Part shown: positions 1-10,097 of the stretch, piece by piece
How the letters are laid out: each line of letters opens with the position of its first letter
How positions within the stretch are numbered: position 1 is the first letter of the stretch
Notes under the pieces: model-generated
Databases searched by the model: none
What the model was told of the DNA's origin: nothing
Seen by the model: the letters and a program-made list of their open reading frames with translations, nothing else
Assembly: GCA_964036045.1 (NCBI GenBank)
Contig: OZ038386.1
Coordinates: 16,070,329 to 16,134,328, forward strand
Origin: Eutreptiella sp. 'Long Island Sound 2002'
Lineage: Eukaryota; Euglenozoa; Euglenophyceae; Eutreptiales; Eutreptiaceae
Direction of reading: 5' to 3'
Length of the DNA: 64,000 nt
Made by a program: the position numbers and the translations under genes

Positions 1-360
1 TTCAATTCCTTCTTCTACTGATCCATTCGGCCTGACAAGATTCATTAGCGACCAGTGCTGTGCTCTGTTTGTCACGCCTGTTCGTCTCGCTTCAATCGTG
101 TGTGTGTGTGCGTGTGTGTGTGTCTGTGTGTCTGTGTGTCTGTGTTTTTGCGCAACGAGGTATTCCCCCGCACTTATGTTCGCACTGTTTTGCAACAGAA
201 AGGCGCCTAGCCTCATGACATTTTCATCGCTCTGGATGGTCTGGTGAGGTTTTTGGATACCAGTGCCCTGTGACCTGCTGCCTTGTTGTGCTTTGTATCG
301 TCCACACCGGGTTTCTTGGTCGTTGGTTCTTGGTTTCCCTCACGAAGTGTGTGTGCAAGT
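1..360 (+). repeat. Composite dispersed repeat with internal GT tract, copy 1
   Basis: A (GT)n-rich tract at about 97-150 is followed at 200-360 by a block that recurs at 6145-6305 and, more diverged, at 25685-25850. Shared words are AGGCGCC..GCCTCA, TTTGGATACCAGTGCCCTGT and TCCCTCACGAAGTGTGTG. The first 60 bases resemble 5650-5690 (CGGCCTGACRAGATTCAT). No protein is likely here. I read it as a short non-autonomous element that carries its own microsatellite. Confidence 0.75.
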
Positions 361-1525
361 GTTCCCTCTGGCCACATCGCATAGCTTTTGGCACACAGGG
401 CTCGCATTGTCAAAAGGGTGGGTGAAAGGTTAGGTCGCATGTGACGTCCGGTTGACCATTACTGTCATCCCCTCCCGGCGCACAACTCACTTCTGGCCCA
501 TGGGGTCACAATAGGCACCAAAGTGCTCAGGATAGCCCAGTGTTTCTTCACCCAGTTGGCGTCGATACTGCCGCTCTCTGCCGCTCGCTGCTCAGCAGTC
601 AACTGATCCTTGCGTTGAAGGGTGCAGGTGTAAGGGAGCAGTGCTCATCCACCCAGCAGAGACATGTAATCCCGGGTTCAATATTCATGTTCTGCTGAGC
701 AAGTACAAAAGTAACATCGGCTGTGCGCCTGCGGGGCAGTCAAGAGCCAGCGATGCATGGGCCGGCGATTGGGTAAAGTGGCCGGACATACACGCGTGTA
801 TGTGTGTCTTGGTGCACTGAGGGCAGGAGGGGTAGTCTGCAGGTATCCCTATGGACGCTTGTAGGCGACAAGTTGACATGCAGCCTGCATGGCGATGCCG
901 CTTTGGATTGACAGGCACATTCCTTAAACTGTCCCCAGAGCTGGTGCGAAGTCATGACAGACAGTCAGGCCTGCCGGTTGATCTGGGCCCTGGTGCAACG
1001 GCAAAGCCCGGGCTCGGTCAGCCACTGCAGGCCCCCCAAGACAATTAACAACTGGTCATACTGCAGGCAATAGGGGGTAGGATGGCAGTTCGAGCATGAT
1101 TGGAACTGACTGCCTTGGCGCGTGCGCACACAGGCACGCACACCATGAATACGTAATGGCCCGAGCGATTCAATCTCGTAATGTCGACCATGTTGTGCTG
1201 TGTAGCCAGCCCCCAGGGCATCAAAGGGTGAGTGGGGGGGGGGGGGGGGGCTGAGGCCCGCATTCTGTATCCCCCTTCACATGGCCCCAGGGATCATTTT
1301 GAGGTGAACATCTCGGGGGAGTTCCACACACATTGGCGTGCCCACTGCAACCGCTTCCCCAGTTCCTGGCATACGGACCCTTGCGGTACAGTGCCCAAAT
1401 GCCTCGTCCGGCTCACCACCTGCACAGGGCCACCCCATAGCCCCTGCCGCAGGCTCTGTTGTCTGCCGTCCCCGCTCCTTCCGCCGCCCCCGGCACGCTG
1501 CCATTTCCGGGGTCTTCGTTTTGCA
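361..1525. other. Non-coding stretch
   Basis: I see no convincing gene. Open frames are short and overlap on both strands. The only notable feature is a poly-G run near 1234-1250. The end of the stretch is pyrimidine-rich and finishes in TTTTGCAG, a good 3' splice site for the exon that follows. Confidence 0.5.
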
Positions 1526-1526
1526 G

Positions 1527-1825
1527 ATTCGCCGACTCATTCAACGAATGGTCCGAAGGATTTTGACATCTTTTTTGTTGGGGTCCCCTGCCCTCTGGCC
1601 GCGGCGGCCGAGTGCATTGCGTGGCTGCTCCACCGGTTCCCCGACAGTGTGATCGCGGATTGCGCGGCCCCCGACTGCAACGTTTATGTCGTTGCCGGTG
1701 ACCAGTCGCTGCATTTCCAGGTCCGCGTGGCTTTGATGCGGGAAACGAGACGATGGAGTGTGCGTGTCTTTGTGGAACGGGGGTCGAATGAAGTGACCCC
1801 AGCACATCATTTTGCGTCATTCATC
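1527..1825 (+). CDS. Probable coding exon, upstream part of zinc-knuckle gene
   Basis: The stretch begins after TTTTGCAG, stays open, and has the codon-like composition of a real exon. It encodes a mixed hydrophobic/charged segment (words: DFDIFFVGVPCPLAAAAEC, FPDSVIADCAAPDCNVYVV, RVALMRETRRWSVRVFVERG) of unrecognised fold. A GTC donor at 1826-1827 would end it in phase 0. The next candidate exon (3605) also starts in phase 0. Joining it to 3605-3859 and 6510-7310 is inference from phase and strand. The true first exon and start codon were not found. It could be a separate gene or the relic of one. Confidence 0.5.
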
Positions 1826-1859
1826 GTCAGCACCGCGCAGTCGTTCCGGTCTCGGCGTT

Positions 1860-2248
1860 TGACAAACTGCTTGTGTTCATGTGTCTATTGCTGTGCCTGT
1901 GTGGCGTGCGTTTGCGTTGATGTGTATGGAGGGCCACGTGGATTGCATCGTGGCCTGCCTTTCGCCGTGCAGGACGGAGCCTAGTCGTTTGGTGGTCACC
2001 GTCTCTGGCTGGTTGACCAACGTGATCAGATTGGATCATTCGGGTGCTTGGCTTATGCATCTTCCTTTGCATGCGTGCGTGCGTGCGTGTGTGTGTGTGT
2101 GTGTGTGTGTTGTTTGGAGTGTTTGTTTCAATGAAGCAAAGACGTCTAGGGCTGCCCCACCGCTCTTGCTGCTCTGTTTGTTGTGATCGTGCGGGCGGTT
2201 TCCAAGATTGTGTGGGTTTGTGTGTGGGTCTCTCCCTCTCTCTCTCCA

Positions 2249-2335
<87 letters not shown>

Positions 2336-2340
2336 AACAG
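1860..2340 (+). repeat. (CT)n/(GT)n microsatellite with repeat flanks
   Basis: A short (GT)n at 2086-2110 is followed by AAAGACGTCTAGGGCTGC, a fragment of the repeat seen at 5890 and 57880. A CT tract (2229-2265) then runs directly into a GT tract (2266-2334). The long Cys-Val and His-Thr reading frames here are microsatellite artefacts. Confidence 0.8.
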
Positions 2341-2570
2341 GCCTGTGCTGCCGCTGAGCAGCTCGCCTTTTGGCTGTCACAGTGCAGTAGGCCCTTCTGC
2401 TGCCAAAATGCAGCAGGATCCTTTGCCTGCCGCAGTGCCATACCCTTCTTTTGCTCCCGCAGCGTGGCTCAGATTGTACGCAAGGCAACAGGCCGTCTGA
2501 TGTAGTGTGGCAGGACATTCCAAACACATATCAGGCTGCGCAAGCCAGTGTGGGGCGCTCCAGCCAGTTA

Positions 2571-2783
2571 CCCACAGTGATCGCCGTTGATTCTTGACGC
2601 TTCAACAGGACGCGAAGCACATGGAGAGGGGTTGAATATAGATAGCCAAATGACTGGAAGGACACGTCCGGCAAGGTCACTGTGTGTCAGAGGTCGTATT
2701 TGTGTAACCGCCCCCCCGCCCCCCCGTACCTTGTGCGACCTCGGTAACAGCCGACCTTGATCGGTCAGCCGCCAACCGCTGGG
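2571..2783 (+). repeat. Direct repeat unit A, copy 1
   Basis: About 210 bp is repeated in the same orientation at 3206-3413 with roughly 90% or better identity by eye. It includes GGCAAGGTCACTGTGTGTCA and CCTTGATCGGTCAGCCGCC. A poly-C stretch of variable length lies inside both copies. About 420 bp separates the copies. No protein is evident. Confidence 0.85.
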
Positions 2784-2784
2784 G

Positions 2785-3005
2785 TACCCCTGTAGTACAG
2801 CGGTCAGAGGCATACAATCGCAGGCGTCTCGCCACGTGTTCGCTTCCCAGCCCCAATGAATGACACGCGGAGGAGGTCCTGAGAAGGGGCGTGTTCAAAC
2901 CCGGAGGGGCCATGCAACCCCGGCACTGAAGCGGGTAGCTGAGCGGCTGGCCACCTGGGATTCAGGACTGTTCGTACCCGGTTTGCACTTGGCTTACATC
3001 CCTCT
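2785..3005 (+). repeat. tRNA-promoter-like segments between the direct repeats
   Basis: Two stretches match the RNA polymerase III A-box consensus (TAGTACAGCGG near 2801; TAGCTGAGCGG near 2936). Each is followed 35-45 bases later by a weak B-box-like word (TGTTCGCTTCC, TGTTCGTACCC). Neither folds into a full cloverleaf by eye, so these are at best tRNA-derived SINE remnants. Confidence 0.3.
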
Positions 3006-3205
3006 CCCCCTGGAGCGTGCTACAGGGACGGCAGGCACAAGGGTTCCACACGGCGTCCATTGCCCCGCTCATAACCAACCGCCGTGGGTTAATGACGATT
3101 GCCTAGCAACCACGAATACCAGAGGCAGCCTTTTTTTTCTTTCACCAAAGGACCCCCCCCCCTTAAAGGGTAAGTACCCCCCCCCCTTTGTCCTAACCTG
3201 GGCCA

Positions 3206-3413
3206 CCCACAGTGATCGCTGTTGATTCTTGATGCTTCAACAGCACGCGAAGCACATGGAGAGTGGTTGAATACAGACAGCCAAATGACCGCAAGGACAC
3301 GTCCGGCAAGGTCACTGTGTGTCAGAGGTCGTATTTGTGTAACCCCCCCCCCCCGTACTTTGTGCCACCTCGGTAACAGCCGACCTTGATCGGTCAGCCG
3401 CCAACCGCTGGCC
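3206..3413 (+). repeat. Direct repeat unit A, copy 2
   Basis: Partner of 2571-2783. Differences are scattered substitutions plus a longer, purer poly-C run at about 3343-3354. The copy ends at CCAACCGCTGG, as the first does, after which the flanks differ. Confidence 0.85.
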
Positions 3414-3604
3414 AGGTTCAGTGAAAGGGCGGAAACACGGGGTCGCGGTGTTTGGACAAGTGCGGAACGCATACCACGGAACACACGTTGCAAACGTAAG
3501 CCAACTCTACCCCTCACAACACGACAATTTACAGCATTTCTCTTCATCTGCGATACAGCGGCCCACCCCACCCCTGCTCCCCCCATCCCCCATCCGCCCT
3601 GCAG

Positions 3605-3859
3605 TTCCTCAAGAAGACCTTCGCCTCGCTGGATGCGCTGCTGTTGAGCACCGACCCCGGCATCACCGCCGTGGCCTTTGACGGTCAGGACATCTGGTGC
3701 ACTCCGGATTTTCTGCGCTGCGCCGCGCAGGGGGCGCTTGTGCTGCCCCCGATGATCCTTAATGCCCCCGGCCGCAGGGAAGACCACGGGTGCCGATTGG
3801 CCAAGTACGCCCGCAAAGGCTTCCGCGTGCTTGTCCCCGCGGAGTACCCCATGCCTGGG
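3605..3859 (+). CDS. Probable coding exon, middle part of zinc-knuckle gene
   Basis: The exon lies between a pyrimidine-rich acceptor ending CTGCAG and a GTCAC donor at 3860. It is exactly 85 codons, so phase 0 at both ends. It encodes words such as FLKKTFASLDALL, GITAVAFDGQDIWC and GFRVLVPAEYPMPG. I do not recognise the domain. Its end joins in phase to the exon at 6510 (reading ..PMPG-AVVPDAYPP..). The same GTCAC donor form is used by the transporter gene at 57540, which supports the exon call. Composition is clearly exon-like against the AT- and repeat-rich flanks. Confidence 0.55.
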
Positions 3860-3965
3860 GTCACAGAGGTGTGTAATGCCGTGCCACCGGGCCCTCGGTG
3901 TGTGTGCGAGCCAAGCCTCGTTGTGATGCTTGTCCGGATCTGGCAGCGGGTGAACGCATGGGTTG

Positions 3966-4712
3966 GGGGGTGCCCTTTGCGCAGTGCGGGCGCAGTGCAA
4001 CTATTTGGGCGTCTAGCCGTACTGGAGACCCATACTTTGTGATACTAGGGGCATCATTGTTGCCCCTAGCATAGGTTTTGAGGCTTCTTCCACATGGGGG
4101 ATATGGCATTTTTGGATTTCCACCCACTTTCACCCATTTCCACCCCTTTTCACAGTTTTCTTTTGCTCATCTTCACCATGGACTCCCACACTTTGGTGTG
4201 GGCCCTTGAGTTGGGGTGATGGACTCCCACGCTTTGGCGTGGCCCCTCGAGTTGACGTGACGGACTGCCCGGTTTTTGCCTGACCACAGTCGAATGCCCT
4301 ATGCGAGGACGCATCCCTGCTGATGAGGAAGCGTGATTGTACCACAAGTTGAAAACAGAGGTTGACGTGGATTCCCTCCTGCAAGAAACTTTGCCCCCTG
4401 GTCCAGTTGAGGATGGGGTGGACACATACGCGGCTTTGGGACTAGCTGGTAGGGTGAGTGAGCTTTCAATTGAACAAAAAAGAGGATATGTGTGTGGCTT
4501 TCCGCATTTTGCATGATGTCTTATAGAAAGGGAAAGTAGCTTGCATCTGTCTTGAGCTAGGGTAGTTTGAGTGACTTAAATTTAGGGGCATTTGGGTGGC
4601 CTAATTTTGAGGGTGTTTGGAAGGGGTCGGTATGGGGGTTCTTCACAGGGGAATCTAGTCCAAAAGTAGCGCACAGTAGGCGCAACGTGCGCGCGCAGTG
4701 CAAAGGTTCCCC
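3966..4712. mobile_element. TIR transposon family T1, copy 1 (non-autonomous)
   Basis: The 5' end (GGGGGTGCCCTTTGCGCAGTG) and the 3' end (GCGCGCAGTGCAAAGG..CCCCC) are inverted complements. The first 200 bp also match 19431-19660 (words CCGTACT.GA.ACCCATA, TGGCATTTTTGGATTT). Near 4470 it shares CAATTGAACAAAAA.GAGGATATG with the tail of the DDE transposase remnant at 35008. I see no usable transposase frame. Two 41-bp units inside each carry a perfect hairpin (4186-4201, 4227-4242). The element sits in a probable intron of the zinc-knuckle gene. Confidence 0.65.
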
Positions 4713-4929
4713 CTTGGTGTGGGTCAGTGAGGGGCTTAGGAGCATGGCTGAGGGCTGTGCACGCTGGGGCTGGGCCGGGGCGCACACGTACGCTATGTCG
4801 CAGTGCGGCGTGGTGTGCTGCGGTCTGGTGCATGCTTGTGTTGCCCCGCAACCTGATCAGTTTCTAATCCTTTTGTAGTCCATTTTGGTAGTGCTCTCGT
4901 CCTCACGGATAGTGTGTGTGTGTGTGTGT

Positions 4930-5025
<96 letters not shown>

Positions 5026-5271
5026 CTGTGGTTGGGTGGGAGCACCTAACACGGGATGATTAGCATGTACTTGGATGGCTTAAGGTAGCAGAACACACGA
5101 AGTCCTCCGTGGGACTATTGAGGTCCGTTGCGGGGCGCAGGGGCAAGCGATGCATGCGCTGTGCACTCTTTGACAGACCGAAAGATGTCTAGGGCTGCTC
5201 TTGTTTGATGGCCAACTGACGAGGAGAGTCACACTCAGACTTTGCGTTGTGCTTGTCTGTTTGTTGACAAT

Positions 5272-5316
<45 letters not shown>

Positions 5317-5779
5317 TTTCTTACCAGTTGAATCCCCCCTTTTTTGACAGGGAGGGGGCGGGCAGATGTCCGGGATCCATCGCAGGCGGGCGTGGGAAGA
5401 GAAGAGACCACGGGCGTATGTCAGGGGATGCATAGAATGAGGGCTGGTTTTAATGCTGGTTTGAAAGCTTCCTGGCTTGCCTCTGACCCGGTCTCCGTGC
5501 CATGAAACATTGAGAGGTGCTGTCAAGACGACAGTGCACCTCTGTTCTTCAATCAGGTCTGGGGTGAGTTCGGGACAGTCCGTGCGCCTGCTGCCTGCAG
5601 AAAGGCGCCTAGTCGCGTCCATGGCTTCACAATGTCAGTCTGACTGAGCTTTGGATTGCGGCCTGACGAGATTCATATTGCGACCAGTGCCTGCGCTTGC
5701 TTCTGTCTGGGCTGGTTATTTGGTCGCTTTACGTCGTCCGCGCGCGCGCGTGCATGTGTGTGTGTGTGTGCATTCGTAG
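4713..5779. repeat. Microsatellites and repeat fragments
   Basis: There is a long (GT)n at about 4911-5022 and a second at 5275-5313. Fragments of the dispersed repeat lie between them: AGACCGAAAGATGTCTAGGGC near 5177 matches 5883 and 57880, and AAAGGCGCCTAGTCGCGTCC near 5603 matches the block at 200. No gene is seen. The His-Thr open frames are artefacts. Confidence 0.7.
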
Positions 5780-6320
<541 letters not shown>

Positions 6321-6509
6321 AGACCCCTTCTATGCTGCAGCTGCCCCCCCCCGCAGCTGCGGCACCCCGCAGCTACCCTCATGAACAGTGGACCGCATGG
6401 CAATCCGCTTGACTGGGCATTTGCTGAGGGGGGAAGGGGGGTGCCCAGGGTGGGGGTCGAGGCTGAAGCATTGGCCGCCCCCCTCTCACCCCGCGCACCC
6501 TCCACGCAG

Positions 6510-7310
6510 GCCGTCGTCCCCGATGCGTACCCCCCTGAGTGCGGCTACATGACCTTCCGCGCCGCCCTCAACGCTCCCCCGCCCCGTACCCCCCGCATGG
6601 GCGCCCCGAGCCCCTCCACGCCGACCCCGCGCGCCCCCGACGGCCCGTCCTTGCCCTCGGGCCCGGGCTGGACCCTACCCTCGATGCTGGCCCACGTCAC
6701 GGAGCACCTGCCGCGGTACCGGGGCTGTTACCTCCGGTTCCCCCTGTTCGGCCCGAACCGCGACGCTCCCCCCGACCTCCCGGCGCTCGACGGGGGTGAG
6801 CCCAACTTCTTCCTGCAGCCGCCGGACGGCGACCTCTTCCAGGCCAACCACCGGCCCCTGGCGTACCGCCGCAAGGTCGTGGCCGAGGCGCGCGAGGCCG
6901 AGTTCTGGAGCGAGTGGGGGGTCCAGGGGTACGGGCTGCCGGTGTGCGGCGTGTGCCGCCGCCCCGGGCACGGCGACTGGGAGTGCCAGGCGCCGTGCCA
7001 TGAGTGCGGCGGCGTGGGGCACCGCCACCGCGACTGCCCGAATGTGTGGGCCCGCGGGTCCCGCGAGGCGCGGGACTGGGGGGCCTGGGTCCGCTCGCGG
7101 TCGCGCTCGGAGGTGTGTTGGGGCTGTCGGCAGGTGGGGCACCGGAAGGCCCAGTGTCCCAAGCGCCTCCCCAACGACGTCTGTGCGTATTGCCGGCGGC
7201 GGGGGCACTGGAAGGCCCAGTGTCCGCAGAGGACGTGCTTCGGCTGTGGGCGGCCTGGGCATGAGCACTGGGAGTGTCCCTATGAAGGGGAGGGGGATAC
7301 GCTGAGGTGA
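6510..7310 (+). CDS. Zinc-knuckle protein, C-terminal exon with five CCHC fingers
   Basis: The exon follows a CCACGCAG acceptor in phase 0 and ends at a TGA (266 codons). The N-terminal part is proline-rich (about residues 1-55), followed by a 90-residue segment of unknown fold. Five CCHC zinc knuckles of spacing C-x2-C-x4-H-x4-C then follow, at nt 6944 (CGVCRRPGHGDWEC), 6995 (CHECGGVGHRHRDC), 7117 (CWGCRQVGHRKAQC), 7183 (CAYCRRRGHWKAQC) and 7237 (CFGCGRPGHEHWEC). All ligands are intact. Such arrays bind single-stranded RNA or DNA in CNBP/GIS2-like and Gag-like proteins. No reverse transcriptase or protease adjoins it, so I favour a host nucleic-acid-binding protein. The reading frame extends upstream into repeat DNA to 6216, so a start there is unlikely. 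The exon probably belongs with 3605-3859. Confidence 0.8.
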   Translation, partial: AVVPDAYPPECGYMTFRAALNAPPPRTPRMGAPSPSTPTPRAPDGPSLPSGPGWTLPSMLAHVTEHLPRYRGCYLRFPLFGPNRDAPPDLPALDGGEPNFFLQPPDGDLFQANHRPLAYRRKVVAEAREAEFWSEWGVQGYGLPVCGVCRRPGHGDWECQAPCHECGGVGHRHRDCPNVWARGSREARDWGAWVRSRSRSEVCWGCRQVGHRKAQCPKRLPNDVCAYCRRRGHWKAQCPQRTCFGCGRPGHEHWECPYEGEGDTLR

Positions 7311-9160
7311 GTGCCGACCCCCTTCCCCAATCGAATGGGGCGTGCGCAAAGGAGTGTCTGAAGCTCCTTCAGGGCAAGGGTCTCTCCACCGGCAGGACAG
7401 GGGTGTGCATGAAGGGTGAGGGGTGGGGGGGTTGACCCCAGCCGCCCCCTCTTTGAAGGCGACGGTCAGTCCCCAACCCTCTGTCCACACCCAAATGGCC
7501 CTGAGCATGAGTACCTGGCAGATGTTGTCACCCAACCGCTGTTCCAACCGTCTTCCCCTTCAGCGCCGGGCAGGGAAGTGCTGAGGGAGGGAGGGAGGGA
7601 GGGAGGGTCAGGGCACGATCAGGCGGGGGGGAGGGGGGATTGTGCAGCGCGCGATGCCGGGCCTCAATCCCTTGGGGGTTGCCCGCTTCAGTTTGCGCTG
7701 TGCCTCGTAGACTTCGACGACGACTTGAACGCGGCCACTTCAGCTCCAATGGACCATGTGGCCCTTTCTCCAAGTGACCCCCCGTTGTGGCACGATTCCC
7801 AAGAGCAGGTGTCCAAAAGTAACCGAAATTCCCGTGACCTTCGGTGGCCACCGTTATGGCCCTCTACCCCAATCCCAATTCCCGGCAGCACAACGGTGTT
7901 TGTTATGCGCGTAACCCCTTTTGTTGTCCAACGCAAGTGGGCAACGGGATGCATTGTGCAGAGGCCAACCAACATTGAAGAGCAAGACGAAGCACTGAAG
8001 GGGTCCAAGCATGTGGCCCGACCGCAGCATCCAGCCTCTTCTCAGTCTCTGTCGAATCTTGGCTGGGCACAGGGTACCATATTGGCAGGCAGTACTGTCA
8101 AGAGATTAGGCTGTTGGGGTGGAGGGGGGGGGGGGGGCTGGCAGCCGGGCAGCAGCCCAAGCCCTCAAGTTGTTGTTTGAAGCACCGCCCATTTTGGAGG
8201 AGGGCAGGGTCTAGCTAAGGGGCTCTATTGGACCCACCCCCCCTCGCCGAGTTGAAAGCCTGTGTAGCCATCGTGTTTCCTGGCCTCAAGCCCCCCCCCC
8301 CCCCCCCCAGCACACACCCAACCTCTGCACCCCCCCCCCCCCCCCCAGCCCTGCCTCTCCTTTATTTCCCGCCTCTGGCCTTGTGCCGCCCAGTCCATCA
8401 GTCAGGTAAGAATACCCTGACCATGAGCGACCCGCAGCCGAAGGAGGCCTTGCCCACCCCCCACCGCCCCTCAAAACAACAACATCAAAAGTTTCGCTGG
8501 ATATCCGTGGTCGGTCACAGTAGTGTCAGTTGTCTCACAGCCTCCCGTAGCCCGAGCCCTGAACGTATTTTGTTGAATTTTCTGGAGAATAGAGTGTTTG
8601 GGGTATGCATTGGAACGGGGGCTGGGGGGGGGGGGCGCGACAACCACTCAACGCCTGCCCCCCTCCAGGTCCCCCAGCCTATGACCCAGCCACTCTTGTC
8701 TGAACCACAAGTACCACGAACCGCCCCTAACCAGTCTTGGTAAGCCCCTCCAACCCTGGGACTCCCTCTGAGGCCCTCCTCGAACGCATCACTGGTTTGG
8801 GGGGTCCAATCACCCAAACTGATGTTAGGCCAGGACACAGATCTGCGGCTGCTTCCCGGAATAGCTCCGGAACGTATTGCAGGAAACCGCAACCCCCCCC
8901 CCCCCCCCTCTTAACCCCCAAGAGTAAGTCTTCGGGTTTTGGTGAGCAGACTTCAAAGCCGATGGGCCCACTTTTCGCACAACCTGGCGGCTCCCTGGAG
9001 AGAGGTTCCGCACGCCTGTCAACCCACACAGCCAGCGGCACTGAGCTTGCTCCCTGGTACCGCCTGGGGGCGTCTGGGACAGCACATGGGCATGCAGCAA
9101 GGCACACCAGGGTCCGTGGGCTGGGGATGCGGCTGGGGGGGGGGGGGTCCGATAGGGGTG
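7311..9160. other. 3' flank of zinc-knuckle gene, poly-C rich non-coding DNA
   Basis: I see no credible gene. Long frames exist (for example 7416-8180) but they run through homopolymers and have no domain. Poly-C or poly-G runs occur near 8125, 8290, 8331, 8621, 8894 and 9135, and a (GGGA)n patch lies near 7586-7606. Confidence 0.5.
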
Positions 9161-9167
9161 CATACAT

Positions 9168-9336
9168 AGTTTTGATGTTTTGCTGAGAGGGAGGCAAGGC
9201 CGCATGGGCAAAGTATCCAAACATTGCTGCAGTCAGGACAGAGCTGTGGAGAGGTGATGTATGGGAACGACCACAATTTTAGAACCCGGGCGTCACACGC
9301 ACACACACACACACACACAGACACACACACACACAG

Positions 9337-9379
<43 letters not shown>

Positions 9380-9945
9380 TTCGAATGGATTCCTTGGCAC
9401 ACACACACACACACATACAGGCTGCATGGGGCGGGAATCCAAACATTGCTGCAGTGTGAACATTGCTGTAGAGGGGTGCTGTATGATAGCGAACGCTTTG
9501 GATCTGTTGAAATGATTGGGCGTCACACACACACACACACACACACACGTGTGCGATGACTGACAACAGGAAGCCACCTGCGACCACCACTACCCCCTTC
9601 AGGGACTCCCATTCAGGGGCAGGTTAAGGAATCAGTGTGCCAGTCGTCGGGCATGCCGGCGAGGCATTTGGACAATGAACTCATGGTTTCGCTGATGAAT
9701 GGTAGGAGCTTATGTCCGTTGAAACTCGCAGTTTGAGCATGTGACGAATTCTTCATGACGCACACACACACACACAGCACTTGTCTGTAGTCTTGATGTT
9801 GTTCAGAGAGGCAGGATAGGTTGTTGGGGACAGCGCGGCTGAATCCAAACATTGCTGGAGTGCAAACAAGGCTGTGGAGTGGTATGATAGCGAACGCTAT
9901 GATGTTGCTTCAATGATTTAGCATCACACACACACACAGGTCTCT
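9168..9945 (+). repeat. Three tandem-like units each ending in a CA microsatellite
   Basis: Three related units start near 9168, 9420 and 9785. Each contains CCAAACATTGCTG..GTG, then TGTATG.TAGCGAACGCT or a diverged form, then GCGTCACAC or GCATCACAC running directly into (CA)n at 9297-9378, 9522-9548 and 9926-9938. Additional CA tracts lie at 9400 and 9762. A fragment of the unit (TAGCGAATGCTATGAGATTG) recurs at 21170. No gene is evident. Confidence 0.7.
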
Positions 9946-10097
9946 TTTGTTAACCCCTTCACGTGGTGGGACCGTTGGCACCGAAAGTTAACAACGCATC
10001 AATCTGAGCTGCTTGGCAGCGCACGAGGCCAAGGGCCAGTTTCAGCAACTGGATCCCGGGTTTCCATTTTCAGGGCCCCTCCCCCGGGCCACACACA

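Noticed and set aside
3089-4000. 303-codon minus-strand frame
   Set aside because: It crosses the direct repeat, poly-C and the + strand exon 3605-3859. Its sequence is low-complexity and antisense to better coding signal.
8228-8743. Proline-rich protein
   Set aside because: The prolines come from poly-C runs; no domain or splice support.
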